From DATJPR01 sp963843525 (lineage in GTDB: Bacteria > Bacteroidota > Ignavibacteria > UBA10030 > UBA6906), in assembly GCA_963843525.1 (NCBI GenBank), contig CAWJKM010000002.1, positions 310,001 through 374,000 of the forward strand: a stretch of 64,000 nucleotides of DNA, written 5' to 3'. The notes under the pieces are model-generated. The model had not been told where the DNA came from and made no database searches. It saw only the letters and a program-made list of their open reading frames with translations. Of this stretch, positions 36,309 to 45,651 are shown one piece after another (position 1 is the stretch's first letter; each line of letters starts with the position of its first letter). The position numbers and the translations under genes are program-made.

Positions 36309-37820
36309 ATGCCCACCCTTGGAGCAATCGATGTTGGTTCGAATGCCATCCGGCTCGCGATCGCCGAAGTCGGTCCCGACCGGGCCATTGCGGTCTCGTC
36401 CACCTTCCGCGAGGCCGTGCGTCTCGGGCAGGATGTCTTTACCCGCGGCGTCCTCGCTGAAGAGACCATCGATGCGGCGGTGGCGGCATTCGGCCGGTTT
36501 CGCGAAATCGCCGCGCAACAGGGAGCGACCCGGATCCGTGCCGTGGCAACAAGCGCAGCACGGGAGGCGCTGAACCGCGATCTCTTTGTTGACAGGATCG
36601 CGGGATCGACCGGCATCGAAATCGAAATCATCAGTCCCGAAGAAGAAGCCCGCCTGATTCACCTCGCGGTGGCACACAAGATCAATCTGAAGAACAAACT
36701 TGCCTTGCTGATCGACATCGGCGGCGGTAGCACGGAGATCACGTTTGCCTCCGGGGAGACCATCCTGTCGGCGGAGAGTTTCCGGATCGGTGCCGTCCGG
36801 TTGCTGCAGGTCCTCGAGGAGAAGAAACGCGGCGAAACACAATTCCATGCCCTCCTCAGCGAATACATGGAAGCGGTGCGGAAGAGAATCGCCCGGGATA
36901 TCGGGTCCCGGACCTTTGATCTCTGCGTCGGCACGGGGGGCAATATCGAGACGCTGACCGATTTACGGACACAGGTGCTCGGAAAGGACCGTGATGATAT
37001 TCTCTTCGCCGATGAGCTCGATGATCTCCTCAAGCGGCTGAGGAGTCTGAGTTACGAAGAGCGGGTCGCCGAGCTCGGCCTCCGTCCTGATCGGGCCGAC
37101 GTCATCGTCCCGGCCGCGCTCGCGTTTCGCACGATCTTGAAGGCGGCCCGTATCGACCAAGTCGCGGTCCCGAGGGTCGGACTCAAGGACGGCTTGCTGA
37201 TCGACATGGTGGACGAGCTGTATGGAGAACGTCGAAGTGCACGACGGGATCAGGTTGTCGCGGCGGCGTTGCAGCTTGGACGGAAATACCAGTTCGACGA
37301 GCAGCATGCAATGACCGTAGCGCGGTACGCGGTGCAACTCTTCGACCAGATGAAGTCGATTCACAACCTGGGACTCGATCACCGGCTTCTCCTTGAAGTC
37401 GCCGCCATGCTTCACGATATCGGGTCATTTGTCAATGCCGCGGAACATCACAAACATGCCTATTACCTGCTCACGAATTCGCCGGTCGTCGGGCTCGGCC
37501 AGCCGCAAATGATGCTGGTGGCAAACATCGCCCGCTATCACCGGAAATCGATGCCAAAGGTCCAGCACGATGGGTACCGGATCCTCTCGGCGAAAGACAG
37601 GGTCGTCGTGTCGAAACTCGCGGCACTGCTCCGTCTTGCCGACGCCATGGACAACGAACATGCCTCGCGAGTAACGGAGATCAGTGTCGAATTCAAGCGC
37701 CCGAAAGTCGCCATCCGGCTCAAGGGGACCGGCGATCTCCTCCTCGAAAAATGGGCTCTGGTAAAGAAGTCCGAAATGTTTGAGGAGGTATTCAGCGTCA
37801 AACTGGCCATCGAGGAGTGA
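36309..37820 (+). CDS. ppx: Exopolyphosphatase/guanosine pentaphosphatase (Ppx/GppA) with HD domain
   Basis: Polyphosphate- or pppGpp-hydrolysing enzyme of 503 residues. ATG 36309 (MPTLGAIDVGSNAIRL) is chosen; the frame opens at 36252 inside glk. Two actin-like ATPase halves show AIDVGSN and DIGGGSTEI. The C-terminal part carries an HD-type domain (VAAMLHDIGSF, near 360-370, with later ANIARYHRK). The long Ppx form fits polyphosphate turnover. It sits directly upstream of CHAD and SixA genes, a common polyphosphate-associated set. Confidence 0.92.
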   Translation: MPTLGAIDVGSNAIRLAIAEVGPDRAIAVSSTFREAVRLGQDVFTRGVLAEETIDAAVAAFGRFREIAAQQGATRIRAVATSAAREALNRDLFVDRIAGSTGIEIEIISPEEEARLIHLAVAHKINLKNKLALLIDIGGGSTEITFASGETILSAESFRIGAVRLLQVLEEKKRGETQFHALLSEYMEAVRKRIARDIGSRTFDLCVGTGGNIETLTDLRTQVLGKDRDDILFADELDDLLKRLRSLSYEERVAELGLRPDRADVIVPAALAFRTILKAARIDQVAVPRVGLKDGLLIDMVDELYGERRSARRDQVVAAALQLGRKYQFDEQHAMTVARYAVQLFDQMKSIHNLGLDHRLLLEVAAMLHDIGSFVNAAEHHKHAYYLLTNSPVVGLGQPQMMLVANIARYHRKSMPKVQHDGYRILSAKDRVVVSKLAALLRLADAMDNEHASRVTEISVEFKRPKVAIRLKGTGDLLLEKWALVKKSEMFEEVFSVKLAIEE

Positions 37821-37824
37821 TCGC

Positions 37825-38754
37825 GTGGCACGTCAGCCGCGAAGAAGGTCGAAGAACAACTTGCACGCCCGTCGTCGCGTTCGGAAGACCGGACCGCCGT
37901 CCGCGCTCCCGGTGCCGAGCCTCGTGCTCGCACGCGCGCTGCAGGAACGGACGCAGAAATTCGCTGTTCTTGCTGCTCAGCTTCCGTCGCACCGCTCGTC
38001 CGGAACGGTCCACGATCTCCGCGTCGCGACGCGGAGACTGATTGCCGCAATCGACCTTGTCCGGCCCGTGCTCTCACAGGTGCAGGTGGATCGGATGCGG
38101 CGCCGTTTGCGCCGCCTTCTGCGTTCCTTCGGTCCGTTGCGCGATCTCGAGATCCAAAAAGCACTTCTCGGGGAGCTCGTCCGCGATGCTCCCGCCCTTC
38201 GCCCCGTTCTCCGGCGACTCACCGCAGCGGAAAGACAGCTTCTGACCGCAAGCGTCACACGCATCCGGCAATTTGACCGGACCCACCTCGAACAGATCAT
38301 CGCCGATGTCCTCGAACGACTCAGAACATTTGAAAGGATCCGGTCGGGAGAAATTGCCTTGCTTGCATCGGCGCGGTCGGAGCGGGCACACTTCTTCCTC
38401 GATGTACTCCGGGCCCGATCCCAATTGGATCGCGACAATGTTCGATCGGTACACGCGCTGCGGATCGCGATGAAGAAGTTTCGCTACGCAACGGAAATCC
38501 TTGCGCCGTTCGAGGCCGGCATATCAAGGAGGGATCTCAAGGCGATGAATGCCTTGCAGCTCCTGCTTGGCGAGGTTCAGGATTGGACCATAACGATCGA
38601 TTTTCTGGCGGGGAAACCGATCGCAGGCACAATCACGAAACCGGGGGCACTCATCGGTATCCTCGAATCGGCTACCCTGCGCCGTACGTCGATTCTGGAG
38701 CGGGCGTTGCCGGCTGCGGAACAAATCCCGGCGTTCTGGGACGGGAGGGTGTGA
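37825..38754 (+). CDS. CHAD-domain protein, predicted polyphosphate binding
   Basis: Helical, strongly basic protein of 309 residues. The start is GTG at 37825, four bases after the ppx stop and with GAGGAG upstream; no ATG is suitable. CHAD marks are conserved His/Arg stretches: VHDLRVATRRLIAAI (about 70-84) and VHALRIAMKKFRYATEIL (about 215-232), each forming half of the repeat. CHAD domains bind inorganic polyphosphate and locate proteins to granules. The N-terminal 35 residues are Arg/Lys-rich. Coupling to ppx fits a granule-bound role. Confidence 0.88.
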   Translation: MARQPRRRSKNNLHARRRVRKTGPPSALPVPSLVLARALQERTQKFAVLAAQLPSHRSSGTVHDLRVATRRLIAAIDLVRPVLSQVQVDRMRRRLRRLLRSFGPLRDLEIQKALLGELVRDAPALRPVLRRLTAAERQLLTASVTRIRQFDRTHLEQIIADVLERLRTFERIRSGEIALLASARSERAHFFLDVLRARSQLDRDNVRSVHALRIAMKKFRYATEILAPFEAGISRRDLKAMNALQLLLGEVQDWTITIDFLAGKPIAGTITKPGALIGILESATLRRTSILERALPAAEQIPAFWDGRV

Positions 38755-39248
38755 TGGAGCTCTTTCTTATGAGGCATGGAATCGCCGGACCCGGCACCCC
38801 TCCGGCAATGGTCGACGAAGACCGCCGCCTTACCCCTGAAGGAAAGAGGAGAATCCGTCTCATTGCGATGCGCCTGCGGTCATTGCGGATCACTTTCGAT
38901 CTGATCCTGTCAAGTCCGCTCGTGCGGGCGAGACAAACGGCTGCGATCGTGGCAAAGGAACTCGGGATGGACGCCGTCGAAACAACCCCAAGCCTTGCCC
39001 CTGACCGGTCTCCGGACGACATTCTCCGGTTTCTCCGTACCCTGACCCCTTGTCCTGATGCGCTGCTCCTCATCGGACATGAGCCCCTGTTGCATGAAAG
39101 CGCCTCTTTTCTTCTCTCCGGGAAAAAGGATCTGCAGATTGTGCTGAAGAAGGGAGGATTGATCAAAATCGTCATGGAGCCTCCTTTCGAACCTCCAGGG
39201 GCGGCACTTGACCTGCTCCTGTCACCCAGGGTTCTTCTTCGAAAATAG
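38754..39248 (+). CDS. sixA: SixA-type phosphohistidine phosphatase
   Basis: Histidine-phosphatase-superfamily protein of 164 residues. The start ATG overlaps the CHAD stop (TGATG). The catalytic RHG is present in ELFLMRHGIAG, with a second Arg in SSPLVRARQTA and the late catalytic His in LLLIGHEPLL. SixA removes phosphate from phosphohistidine in phosphorelay or PTS proteins. Its conserved pairing with ppx and CHAD genes suggests a link to polyphosphate metabolism. It is the last gene of the operon. Confidence 0.9.
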   Translation: MELFLMRHGIAGPGTPPAMVDEDRRLTPEGKRRIRLIAMRLRSLRITFDLILSSPLVRARQTAAIVAKELGMDAVETTPSLAPDRSPDDILRFLRTLTPCPDALLLIGHEPLLHESASFLLSGKKDLQIVLKKGGLIKIVMEPPFEPPGAALDLLLSPRVLLRK

Positions 39249-39509
39249 CCCCCAAAAGACCTGGCTCATCACAGGGCAGAATTCCCCCCTGCTCTCCATC
39301 ATGTTCCCCCCGGGAACCCATTCTCCTCCCCAAGAAACTCTGCGACGAGGTTTCGATGTTCTTTACAGTACCTGCCAAAACGTTCGCGATTGAGAGTCGT
39401 GGGGGGGGCACGTCAAGGTGGGGGCAATGTTTCCACTACCTACCATGAACGGTAGCTAACGGTGTCTGGACATGCTGTCGTGTGACAACTCCTAGCGAAA
39501 GGGTGGATC

Positions 39510-41723
39510 ATGGGTACACTGCTACGATTTGGTGGGATTGTTTCTCTTCTCCTTTGTGCATACCTGCCGGGGGTGGGCCAACAGAAGGTGTCCTCCGCTG
39601 CGAGAACCCGTTCATGGACCGAGATGCTCAGAGCCGACGCTGTTCCGACTGTTCAGGCTTCTCAGAGGATAATGATTCTTCCCCGCGGAACGCATCAACA
39701 ATCGATCGGGCTTCCGGGCGTAAAAGGCGTCCTCCCCGGCCCCGTCATATTGGAGTCTCCTGCGGGATCAAGCAATCCTCTTATGACCACACCGTTACCT
39801 GTTGTGGACTTCGATGGACTGCTGGATAACACGCACGTCATTCCTCCGGACACGTACGGGGGTGTCGGTCCGGATCACGTCGTCACCATGCTCAACAGTG
39901 AGGTGCAGATCCAAAACAAGAGCGGGACTGCACTGAGCAAGGTCAGCCTTTCGGCTTTCTGGTCGGGGGGCGTCGGGAGCTCTAATCTTTCCGATCCTCA
40001 CGTGTTATACGACGCACTGAGCGGCAGGTGGTTCGCTTCGATCACGATAGACCCTGACACGGCCACGTCGAGGATCGGCGTGGCGATCAGCGCGAATAGC
40101 AACCCGTTGGGAAGCTGGCGGTTTCTGACCTACTTCTCGCCTGACACGACGATATTCCCCGACTACCCGACGCTGGGGTTTAACAATAAGTGGATCGTCG
40201 TCACGGCGAACATGTTCAAGACCACTGTGCATGGAGGAAGTGATCGGGGACCGGCCTTCTGGGCGATCGACAAGGCCGCCGCAATGCAGAGTTCGGGATC
40301 AGTCTCCGCTGTGCGATTCGATCCGGGGTACGATGGAAAGTACCCGGGGTTCACCGAGCAACCGATGATTTGCTATACCCCTTGTGACACACTCTGGATG
40401 GTTCAATCCGGGAAGTGGTTGGACGGGTCGGCGCCGTTGATCAGGATTTCGAGTATTGCGGGACCAGTGGGTTCCCCCACCTTCAGCCTTTCAGCAGGCA
40501 GTCCCTTCCCCGGCACCGGCTTCTTCTACGTGCCGAACAATTTCCAACAACTTTCTAATGGGGCACCACAACAAGGCAGCACGCATACGCTTGATAACGG
40601 AGATGCGCGTGCTCTCAGTGCGGTCTACCGAACCGGACGCCTTTGGTTCGTGCACAGCGGCGGCTTGCCTTCGTCCGGTACGGTGAATCGGACCGCGACG
40701 TTTTGGTATGAACTCGACCCGCGGTCAACTTCCCCGATTGTGCAGTCCGGAATAATCGATCCCGGCGCGAATTCGCATCTCCTGTACCCCTCGATCTCTG
40801 TGAATGCTCTGAATAGCGCCTGCATTGGATTTACCAGGACGGATGCGACCAGGTACGCGGAAGCGGCATATGCCATCCGGCAGGCAGGTGACCTCGCCGG
40901 GACGACACAAGGAATCGCAGTGCTGCAGGCCGGTCAGGGTGTGTATTTCAAAACCTTCGGAGGGGGACGCAACAGATGGGGAGATTTCAGCAACACCGTT
41001 GTGGATCCTTCCGATAGCTTGACCTTCTGGACCATTCAAGAATATGCGGGGACGCCGGTGGGGAATGTGGCGGTTGACGGGAGCGGGCGGTGGGCAACGC
41101 ATTGGGGAAAGATTGTGGTGGACGTCCCGCTCGCGGTGCAGTTGACTGGTCTCAGCGGGACAATGAAGGCGGACGGAAGTGTCCGGATTGCGTGGACAAC
41201 TGCCAGTGAAGTGGCCTGCTACGGCTTCAGGATTGAACGGAGTGCCATGGTGCCGGACAATTATCAGTCCCTTCCCGACGGCTTCGTCGCGGGACATGGA
41301 ACGACTCTGGAGCTCCACACGTATTCCTTCGACGATTTTCCGGGGGCATCCGGGAAATATTTCTATCGCCTCACGGAGGTCGATCTTGATGGCTCGACGC
41401 ATCCCTACGAGCCGATCTCTGTGGACGTGTTGACCGCGGTCCAGCAGAGCGACCTCCCCACGCAGACATCGTTGCGCCAGAACTATCCCAATCCCTTCAA
41501 CCCCTCAACCACAATTGAATACTCCCTTGCGAATGCGACCAGGGTAAAGCTGTCAGTCTATGATCTTGTCGGCCGGGAAGTTGCAGTGGTGGTCGAAGGG
41601 GTGATGCCGGCGGGGAATCATTCAGCCGTGTTTGCGCCGAAGGGGCTGTCGAGCGGGGTGTATTTTTATCGATTCCGGGCGGGCACTTTCGTTGATATGA
41701 AACGTCTCGTCCTCGTAAAATAG
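39510..41723 (+). CDS. Large secreted T9SS-exported protein, unknown function
   Basis: Exported protein of 737 residues. It has a signal peptide (about 1-24, ending GVGQQ). The next segment (about 90-540) contains PPDTYGGVGPDHVVTMLNS and many short beta strands with WF(A/V) patterns, suggesting a beta-propeller. An Fn3-like domain follows, and the T9SS sorting domain begins at NYPNPFNPST near residue 658. AAAGGGTGG precedes the ATG. I do not recognise a catalytic motif. It stands alone between the polyphosphate operon and a convergent DUF2914 gene. Confidence 0.8.
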   Translation: MGTLLRFGGIVSLLLCAYLPGVGQQKVSSAARTRSWTEMLRADAVPTVQASQRIMILPRGTHQQSIGLPGVKGVLPGPVILESPAGSSNPLMTTPLPVVDFDGLLDNTHVIPPDTYGGVGPDHVVTMLNSEVQIQNKSGTALSKVSLSAFWSGGVGSSNLSDPHVLYDALSGRWFASITIDPDTATSRIGVAISANSNPLGSWRFLTYFSPDTTIFPDYPTLGFNNKWIVVTANMFKTTVHGGSDRGPAFWAIDKAAAMQSSGSVSAVRFDPGYDGKYPGFTEQPMICYTPCDTLWMVQSGKWLDGSAPLIRISSIAGPVGSPTFSLSAGSPFPGTGFFYVPNNFQQLSNGAPQQGSTHTLDNGDARALSAVYRTGRLWFVHSGGLPSSGTVNRTATFWYELDPRSTSPIVQSGIIDPGANSHLLYPSISVNALNSACIGFTRTDATRYAEAAYAIRQAGDLAGTTQGIAVLQAGQGVYFKTFGGGRNRWGDFSNTVVDPSDSLTFWTIQEYAGTPVGNVAVDGSGRWATHWGKIVVDVPLAVQLTGLSGTMKADGSVRIAWTTASEVACYGFRIERSAMVPDNYQSLPDGFVAGHGTTLELHTYSFDDFPGASGKYFYRLTEVDLDGSTHPYEPISVDVLTAVQQSDLPTQTSLRQNYPNPFNPSTTIEYSLANATRVKLSVYDLVGREVAVVVEGVMPAGNHSAVFAPKGLSSGVYFYRFRAGTFVDMKRLVLVK

Positions 41724-41744
41724 GGACATCGATTAGCCTCCGGC

Positions 41745-41778
41745 AAAAAAAAAGCCCGGCGACGTTCTCACCGGGCTT
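41745..41778 (-). terminator. Rho-independent terminator for the DUF2914 gene
   Basis: Read on the minus strand, AAGCCCGG (41771-41778) pairs perfectly with CCGGGCTT (41752-41759) around an 11-nt loop, followed by a run of nine T residues. It ends the minus-strand gene at 41796 and may also slow transcription from the plus-strand gene. Confidence 0.9.
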
Positions 41779-41795
41779 CACGTTCGAGATGAGAG

Positions 41796-42224
41796 TTATT
41801 TGCCGGTCGATTCACCCACGGTGAAGTTCAATTGCTTCAGTTCATTCCCAGCCGCATCTGTCACGGAGACCGTCCAGGGACCGGCCATCGCGGCCGTTTT
41901 GTACGCCCAGGTGTGGTAGGTCGGACCTCCGACTTTTAACATTGTCGGGTAGCTCATCTCCCCGTGTTTCCACGTTACGGTGACGCTGTCGGTCGGGCCA
42001 CCTTTGAGTTCAAGCCAGAGATAGACTTTCTGACCGACTGCAAAGGTTTCCCCTTCACCGACGATCTGCCTGTTTTCCACAGCCGTTCCGAGCTTGGCCT
42101 CAGAAACCTCAAGTACCCCTTTCATTTTCTCCTGGGGTGCCTGTGAAGCCTTCTCTTGCGCCGTCGCCGTCGAAAAGGCGAGTACCAACGTAGTGAGTGC
42201 AAATCCTATGATGGTTCGTATCAT
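41796..42224 (-). CDS. DUF2914 family secreted protein
   Basis: Small exported protein of 142 residues. AAAGGAGG upstream on the coding strand supports the start at 42224 rather than 42275. The signal peptide ends at STATAQ. The DUF2914 core shows VTVTWKHGEM, a conserved Tyr/Trp segment (TYHTWAYKT) and GPWTVSVTDAAGNEL. The family is a beta-sandwich of unknown function. It is a single gene with its own terminator, divergent from the DUF2723 gene. Confidence 0.85.
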   Translation of the reverse strand: MIRTIIGFALTTLVLAFSTATAQEKASQAPQEKMKGVLEVSEAKLGTAVENRQIVGEGETFAVGQKVYLWLELKGGPTDSVTVTWKHGEMSYPTMLKVGGPTYHTWAYKTAAMAGPWTVSVTDAAGNELKQLNFTVGESTGK

Positions 42225-42406
42225 GATGGTCCTCCTTTCGGAGAAAGAATGTAGCGATTTATCGTCAAATAGCAAGTGGTAGGGCGGGATCTACGCCGGA
42301 GCCGGAGATGAGTGAAGAAGCTGTCGGAGAGGTGCGGCTTCGGTCAATATTCCTTATATTCAAGATCGTATCTTTTACAGGCAATCACCTCTTTCTCCAG
42401 CACTCC

Positions 42407-45301
42407 ATGCGAAATCGTCTCGTTTATCGGCTTGTCGGATTGGGCGTCTTTATCCTGTCGCTCATCCAGTTTCTCCTCACGGTTCAGCCCTCGGTTTCCT
42501 TCTGGGACCCCGGTGAGATATCTGCGGCGGCATACATGCTCCAGGTTCCCCATCCGCCGGGCGGTCCGCTGTTCCTCCTCATGGGAAAGTTCTTCTATCT
42601 TCTGCCCTTCCCGGGAGATCTTGGTCTGCGGATGAATATGGTTTCCGTGTTTTCAAGCGCCTTTGCCGTTCTCTTCCTGTACCTGATTGCGGTAAAGCTC
42701 ATCCAGCTTTCGCGGGGGGGAGAATTCAAAAACGTCGTCGATGAAATCGGTGCTTTCTCGGCGGCGGCCATCGGTGCCCTTTCCCTTTCTGTGTGCGACA
42801 CCTTCTGGTTCAACGGTGCCGAATCGAATTATTTCGCGGCCAGCACGCTTCTGTATTCTGCCATGGTCTGGCTGGTACTGGTGTGGGATGAGAAATCAAC
42901 GGAACGCGGCAGCGGCAGATATCTCTTGATGATCGCCTTCCTGGCAGGGCTGTCTCCCGGGATTCATCTCATGAGCGTTGTCGCCGTCATGCCGATCGTA
43001 ATGATCATTGCGTTTCGTTGGAATGCTCCCGAGGAGGGAATGCTCAAGAAGTCCGGGTACGTATTTGCCGGACACATGGCTCTCTTGGTGGTCGTGGCGC
43101 TGGTGATGTGGGGGTCGCAGCAATCCGCAGTCCCGCCGGACGCCGATGCTGCGCATGCATACGATATCCAGTTCATATGGATCATGATCGGCCTCAGCGC
43201 TGTGTACGTGGCGTTGTTCCGCCGCTATGTTTTTACGAGAGATTCTTTTTATCTCCCTGTTGTCGCAGGCGGTGCCGGACTTGCGCTCGTCTACCCCGGA
43301 GTGGTCAAAGAGCTGCCGGCACTGCTCCGTCGTCTTGCGGGCGACAATGCGGAAGCCGGTCTGCTCGTTCTTATCGCAATTATCGTTCTTCTGGGGTATC
43401 TCGCCTGGTGGGCTGGGCGAAACAAGCACCTGATTACGCACTATGCTTCCCTTGCGGCGGTGTTTGCGATCCTGGGCTTCTCCGTTTACGCAATCATCAT
43501 CATCCGCGCGAATGACCATCCCCCGATGAACGAAAATGCTCCCACGACGTTCAGCGGGCTCCTGACCTATCTGAACCGTGAGCAGTATGGCGACTTCCCG
43601 ATTTTCAAGCGGCGCTGGAACGGGGATGGGATGCACGATCCCACCTTCAGAAACTACTCGAGCGACCTCGATTTCTTCCTCCGCTACCAGATGAACCACA
43701 TGTACCACCGGTATATTCTCTTCAATTATATGGGGAGAACATCCGAGGATCAGGATTCGAGCGCGGATTTCTCGGGATACTTTGCGATACCGCTCCTCAT
43801 CGCCCTCTTCGGGCTGTACTCCCATTTTCGCAATGATTGGAAACGGGCGTCAGTGATCCTGATCTTGTTCCTGCTCATGGGACATATGATTGCCTTTTAT
43901 CAGAATCAGCAGGAGCCACAGCCGCGAGAACGGGATTATTTTTATGCCGGCGCATATTTTATCATTTCGTTGTGGATAGCGCTCGGTCTCAAGGGGCTGA
44001 TCGACATAGTGACAGAAAAACTTCCGGCCTCTTCGAAGCCGGCGATGGCAACGATTCTCGTCCTGGGCGTCCTGTTCATCCCCGTACGAATGTTCCAGGT
44101 CAACCTGCCGACCCACGACCGTTCGCACGATTGGGTCCCCTGGGATCTGGCGTACAACATGCTTCAGACCTGTGAAAAAGACGCCATTCTGTTCACCTAT
44201 GGAGACAACGATACATTTCCGCTCTGGTATCTCCAGGACGTCGAGGCGGTGCGGAGGGATGTCCGCGTTGTCAATCTCAGCCTGGGAAACACTCCCTGGT
44301 ATATCCAGCAGATGAAGGACAAACCCTATTATCCGGAGGCGAAGGCCGTTCCCCTCAGCTTTTCGAACCGGGTCATTCAGAGTTTCAGCCGGGGGGTCGA
44401 ACAATGGAACCCACGGACGATTGACCTTCCTGTTCCGCGGGACGTCTTTGAACGGTACGGGGTGACCGACACTGCGGCGATCAATGCCGGCAAGATCTCC
44501 TTTGTCATGCGGAATACGCTCCAGTTCGGTCAGACGGGCGCTGTCCGTGTACAGGACTTGCTGGTCCTCAACATTGTCCAGACAACACGCTGGACACGAC
44601 CGATCTATTTTGCCTGTACGTGTGCGCCCGACAGCCGGATCGGGCTCGACAATTATCTGTGGTATGAGGGGATGGCCTGGAAGCTCGAGCCGAAGAAGAC
44701 TTCGTCGGCCAATATGGGGACGAACGGCGCGTACCTGGATGCGGAGCTGTTCAACGAACCGCAGGGCTTTTCGCGGACGCCGCAAGCGGGATACAAGTTC
44801 CGCGGCCTTGCCGATCCAAAGGTCTTTCTCGATGAAAATGCGCGAAGGATGATTCAGAATTACCGGTCCGCGTTCATGCAGCTTGCCATGTACTATTCCG
44901 GCCCCGGAGGCAATTCTGTCCGGAGCAACCTTGTGCTGGACAGGATGATGCAACTCATGCCGGAAGCGAAATACCCGCTTCCCTTTGAGATGGTCTCGCA
45001 AATTGCTTTCCTGTATGATCGGCTGGGCAATACGGAGGCTTTCCGGCGGATCGCCGACGAAGTGGAACAGAGAGCCCGGGAAAGAATCCAGGCAGGTCAG
45101 GTCGATATGAATTCGATGATGTACAACCCCTATTCGATCCTCCTCCAATTGTATGACATGGAGAAGGACCACCAGAAAACCCTCGGGGTTTTAAAAGAGC
45201 TTGAGGCGCTCTACCCCAACGACCAGGGGTTGAAGAACCGGATCAAGGAAGTGGAGGCGCAGGTGAAGGGATCGGTCGACAGCGTGGCGCGCAAGCCGTA
45301 A
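42407..45301 (+). CDS. DUF2723 (TMEM260-like) membrane protein, possible protein O-mannosyltransferase
   Basis: Large membrane protein of 964 residues. ATG 42407 (MRNRLVYRLVG) fits the family start; the frame opens at 42308. About 12 to 14 helices occupy the first 600 residues. Family blocks are FWDPGEISAAAYMLQVPHPPG (about 33-53, with an acidic loop residue like GT-C enzymes) and ERDYFYAGAYF (about 515-525). The C-terminal third is soluble, with YGDNDTFPLWYLQDVE and helical repeats. DUF2723 proteins are linked to the TMEM260 protein O-mannosyltransferases. A glycosyltransfer role for surface proteins is an inference from that. Confidence 0.85.
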   Translation: MRNRLVYRLVGLGVFILSLIQFLLTVQPSVSFWDPGEISAAAYMLQVPHPPGGPLFLLMGKFFYLLPFPGDLGLRMNMVSVFSSAFAVLFLYLIAVKLIQLSRGGEFKNVVDEIGAFSAAAIGALSLSVCDTFWFNGAESNYFAASTLLYSAMVWLVLVWDEKSTERGSGRYLLMIAFLAGLSPGIHLMSVVAVMPIVMIIAFRWNAPEEGMLKKSGYVFAGHMALLVVVALVMWGSQQSAVPPDADAAHAYDIQFIWIMIGLSAVYVALFRRYVFTRDSFYLPVVAGGAGLALVYPGVVKELPALLRRLAGDNAEAGLLVLIAIIVLLGYLAWWAGRNKHLITHYASLAAVFAILGFSVYAIIIIRANDHPPMNENAPTTFSGLLTYLNREQYGDFPIFKRRWNGDGMHDPTFRNYSSDLDFFLRYQMNHMYHRYILFNYMGRTSEDQDSSADFSGYFAIPLLIALFGLYSHFRNDWKRASVILILFLLMGHMIAFYQNQQEPQPRERDYFYAGAYFIISLWIALGLKGLIDIVTEKLPASSKPAMATILVLGVLFIPVRMFQVNLPTHDRSHDWVPWDLAYNMLQTCEKDAILFTYGDNDTFPLWYLQDVEAVRRDVRVVNLSLGNTPWYIQQMKDKPYYPEAKAVPLSFSNRVIQSFSRGVEQWNPRTIDLPVPRDVFERYGVTDTAAINAGKISFVMRNTLQFGQTGAVRVQDLLVLNIVQTTRWTRPIYFACTCAPDSRIGLDNYLWYEGMAWKLEPKKTSSANMGTNGAYLDAELFNEPQGFSRTPQAGYKFRGLADPKVFLDENARRMIQNYRSAFMQLAMYYSGPGGNSVRSNLVLDRMMQLMPEAKYPLPFEMVSQIAFLYDRLGNTEAFRRIADEVEQRARERIQAGQVDMNSMMYNPYSILLQLYDMEKDHQKTLGVLKELEALYPNDQGLKNRIKEVEAQVKGSVDSVARKP

Positions 45302-45651
45302 AGCGGTTTTCGCCGGAGACCCGGGAGGACGGGCCACCCCCGGCGAGCCTCGATATCTTCGGGCGCGCTTAGGGCGGACTGCCGTAAGCGCGCCCGGCGT
45401 TTTCTCCCGGGGGGCGAACGAACTTGAGGCCCCCCGAAAAAAAACGCATCCACGCCGTTCCGATGTAAACTGTTCCCCTGGAACTGTTGTCTAATATAGC
45501 TGAGGAGTTTGCGGGCATTATCGAGCGAGAGGTCCGGCTTCACGATCCTGCGGACACATGCGTGAAGGAGCGGCGATGGGGAAATTGATTTTCCTCCCCG
45601 GGTTACATACCTTATAAATTCTGGTTTTTGCTGCAAATACCTGGAGGCTGA
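45302..45651 (+). other. 350-bp intergenic region with clustered GC hairpins
   Basis: There is no gene here. Three hairpins lie in the first 135 bp: an outer CGCCGG/CCGGCG pair (45311-45345), the 12-bp stem at 45360-45396, and CGGGGGGC/GCCCCCCG (45408-45436) followed by eight A residues. The rest leads to the Bat operon, with TATAAA near 45612 as a possible -10 box. The hairpins could be a terminator array or a structured leader. Confidence 0.6.
45360..45403 (+). terminator. Rho-independent terminator after the DUF2723 gene
   Basis: CGGGCGCGCTTA (45360-45371) pairs perfectly with TAAGCGCGCCCG (45385-45396) around a 13-nt loop, and four T residues follow at 45400-45403. The stem is very stable, while the T-tract is short. 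Confidence 0.65.

Noticed and set aside
43850..45172. A 440-codon frame on the minus strand
   Set aside because: It is a shadow of the DUF2723 gene; GC-rich codon bias leaves antisense frames open.
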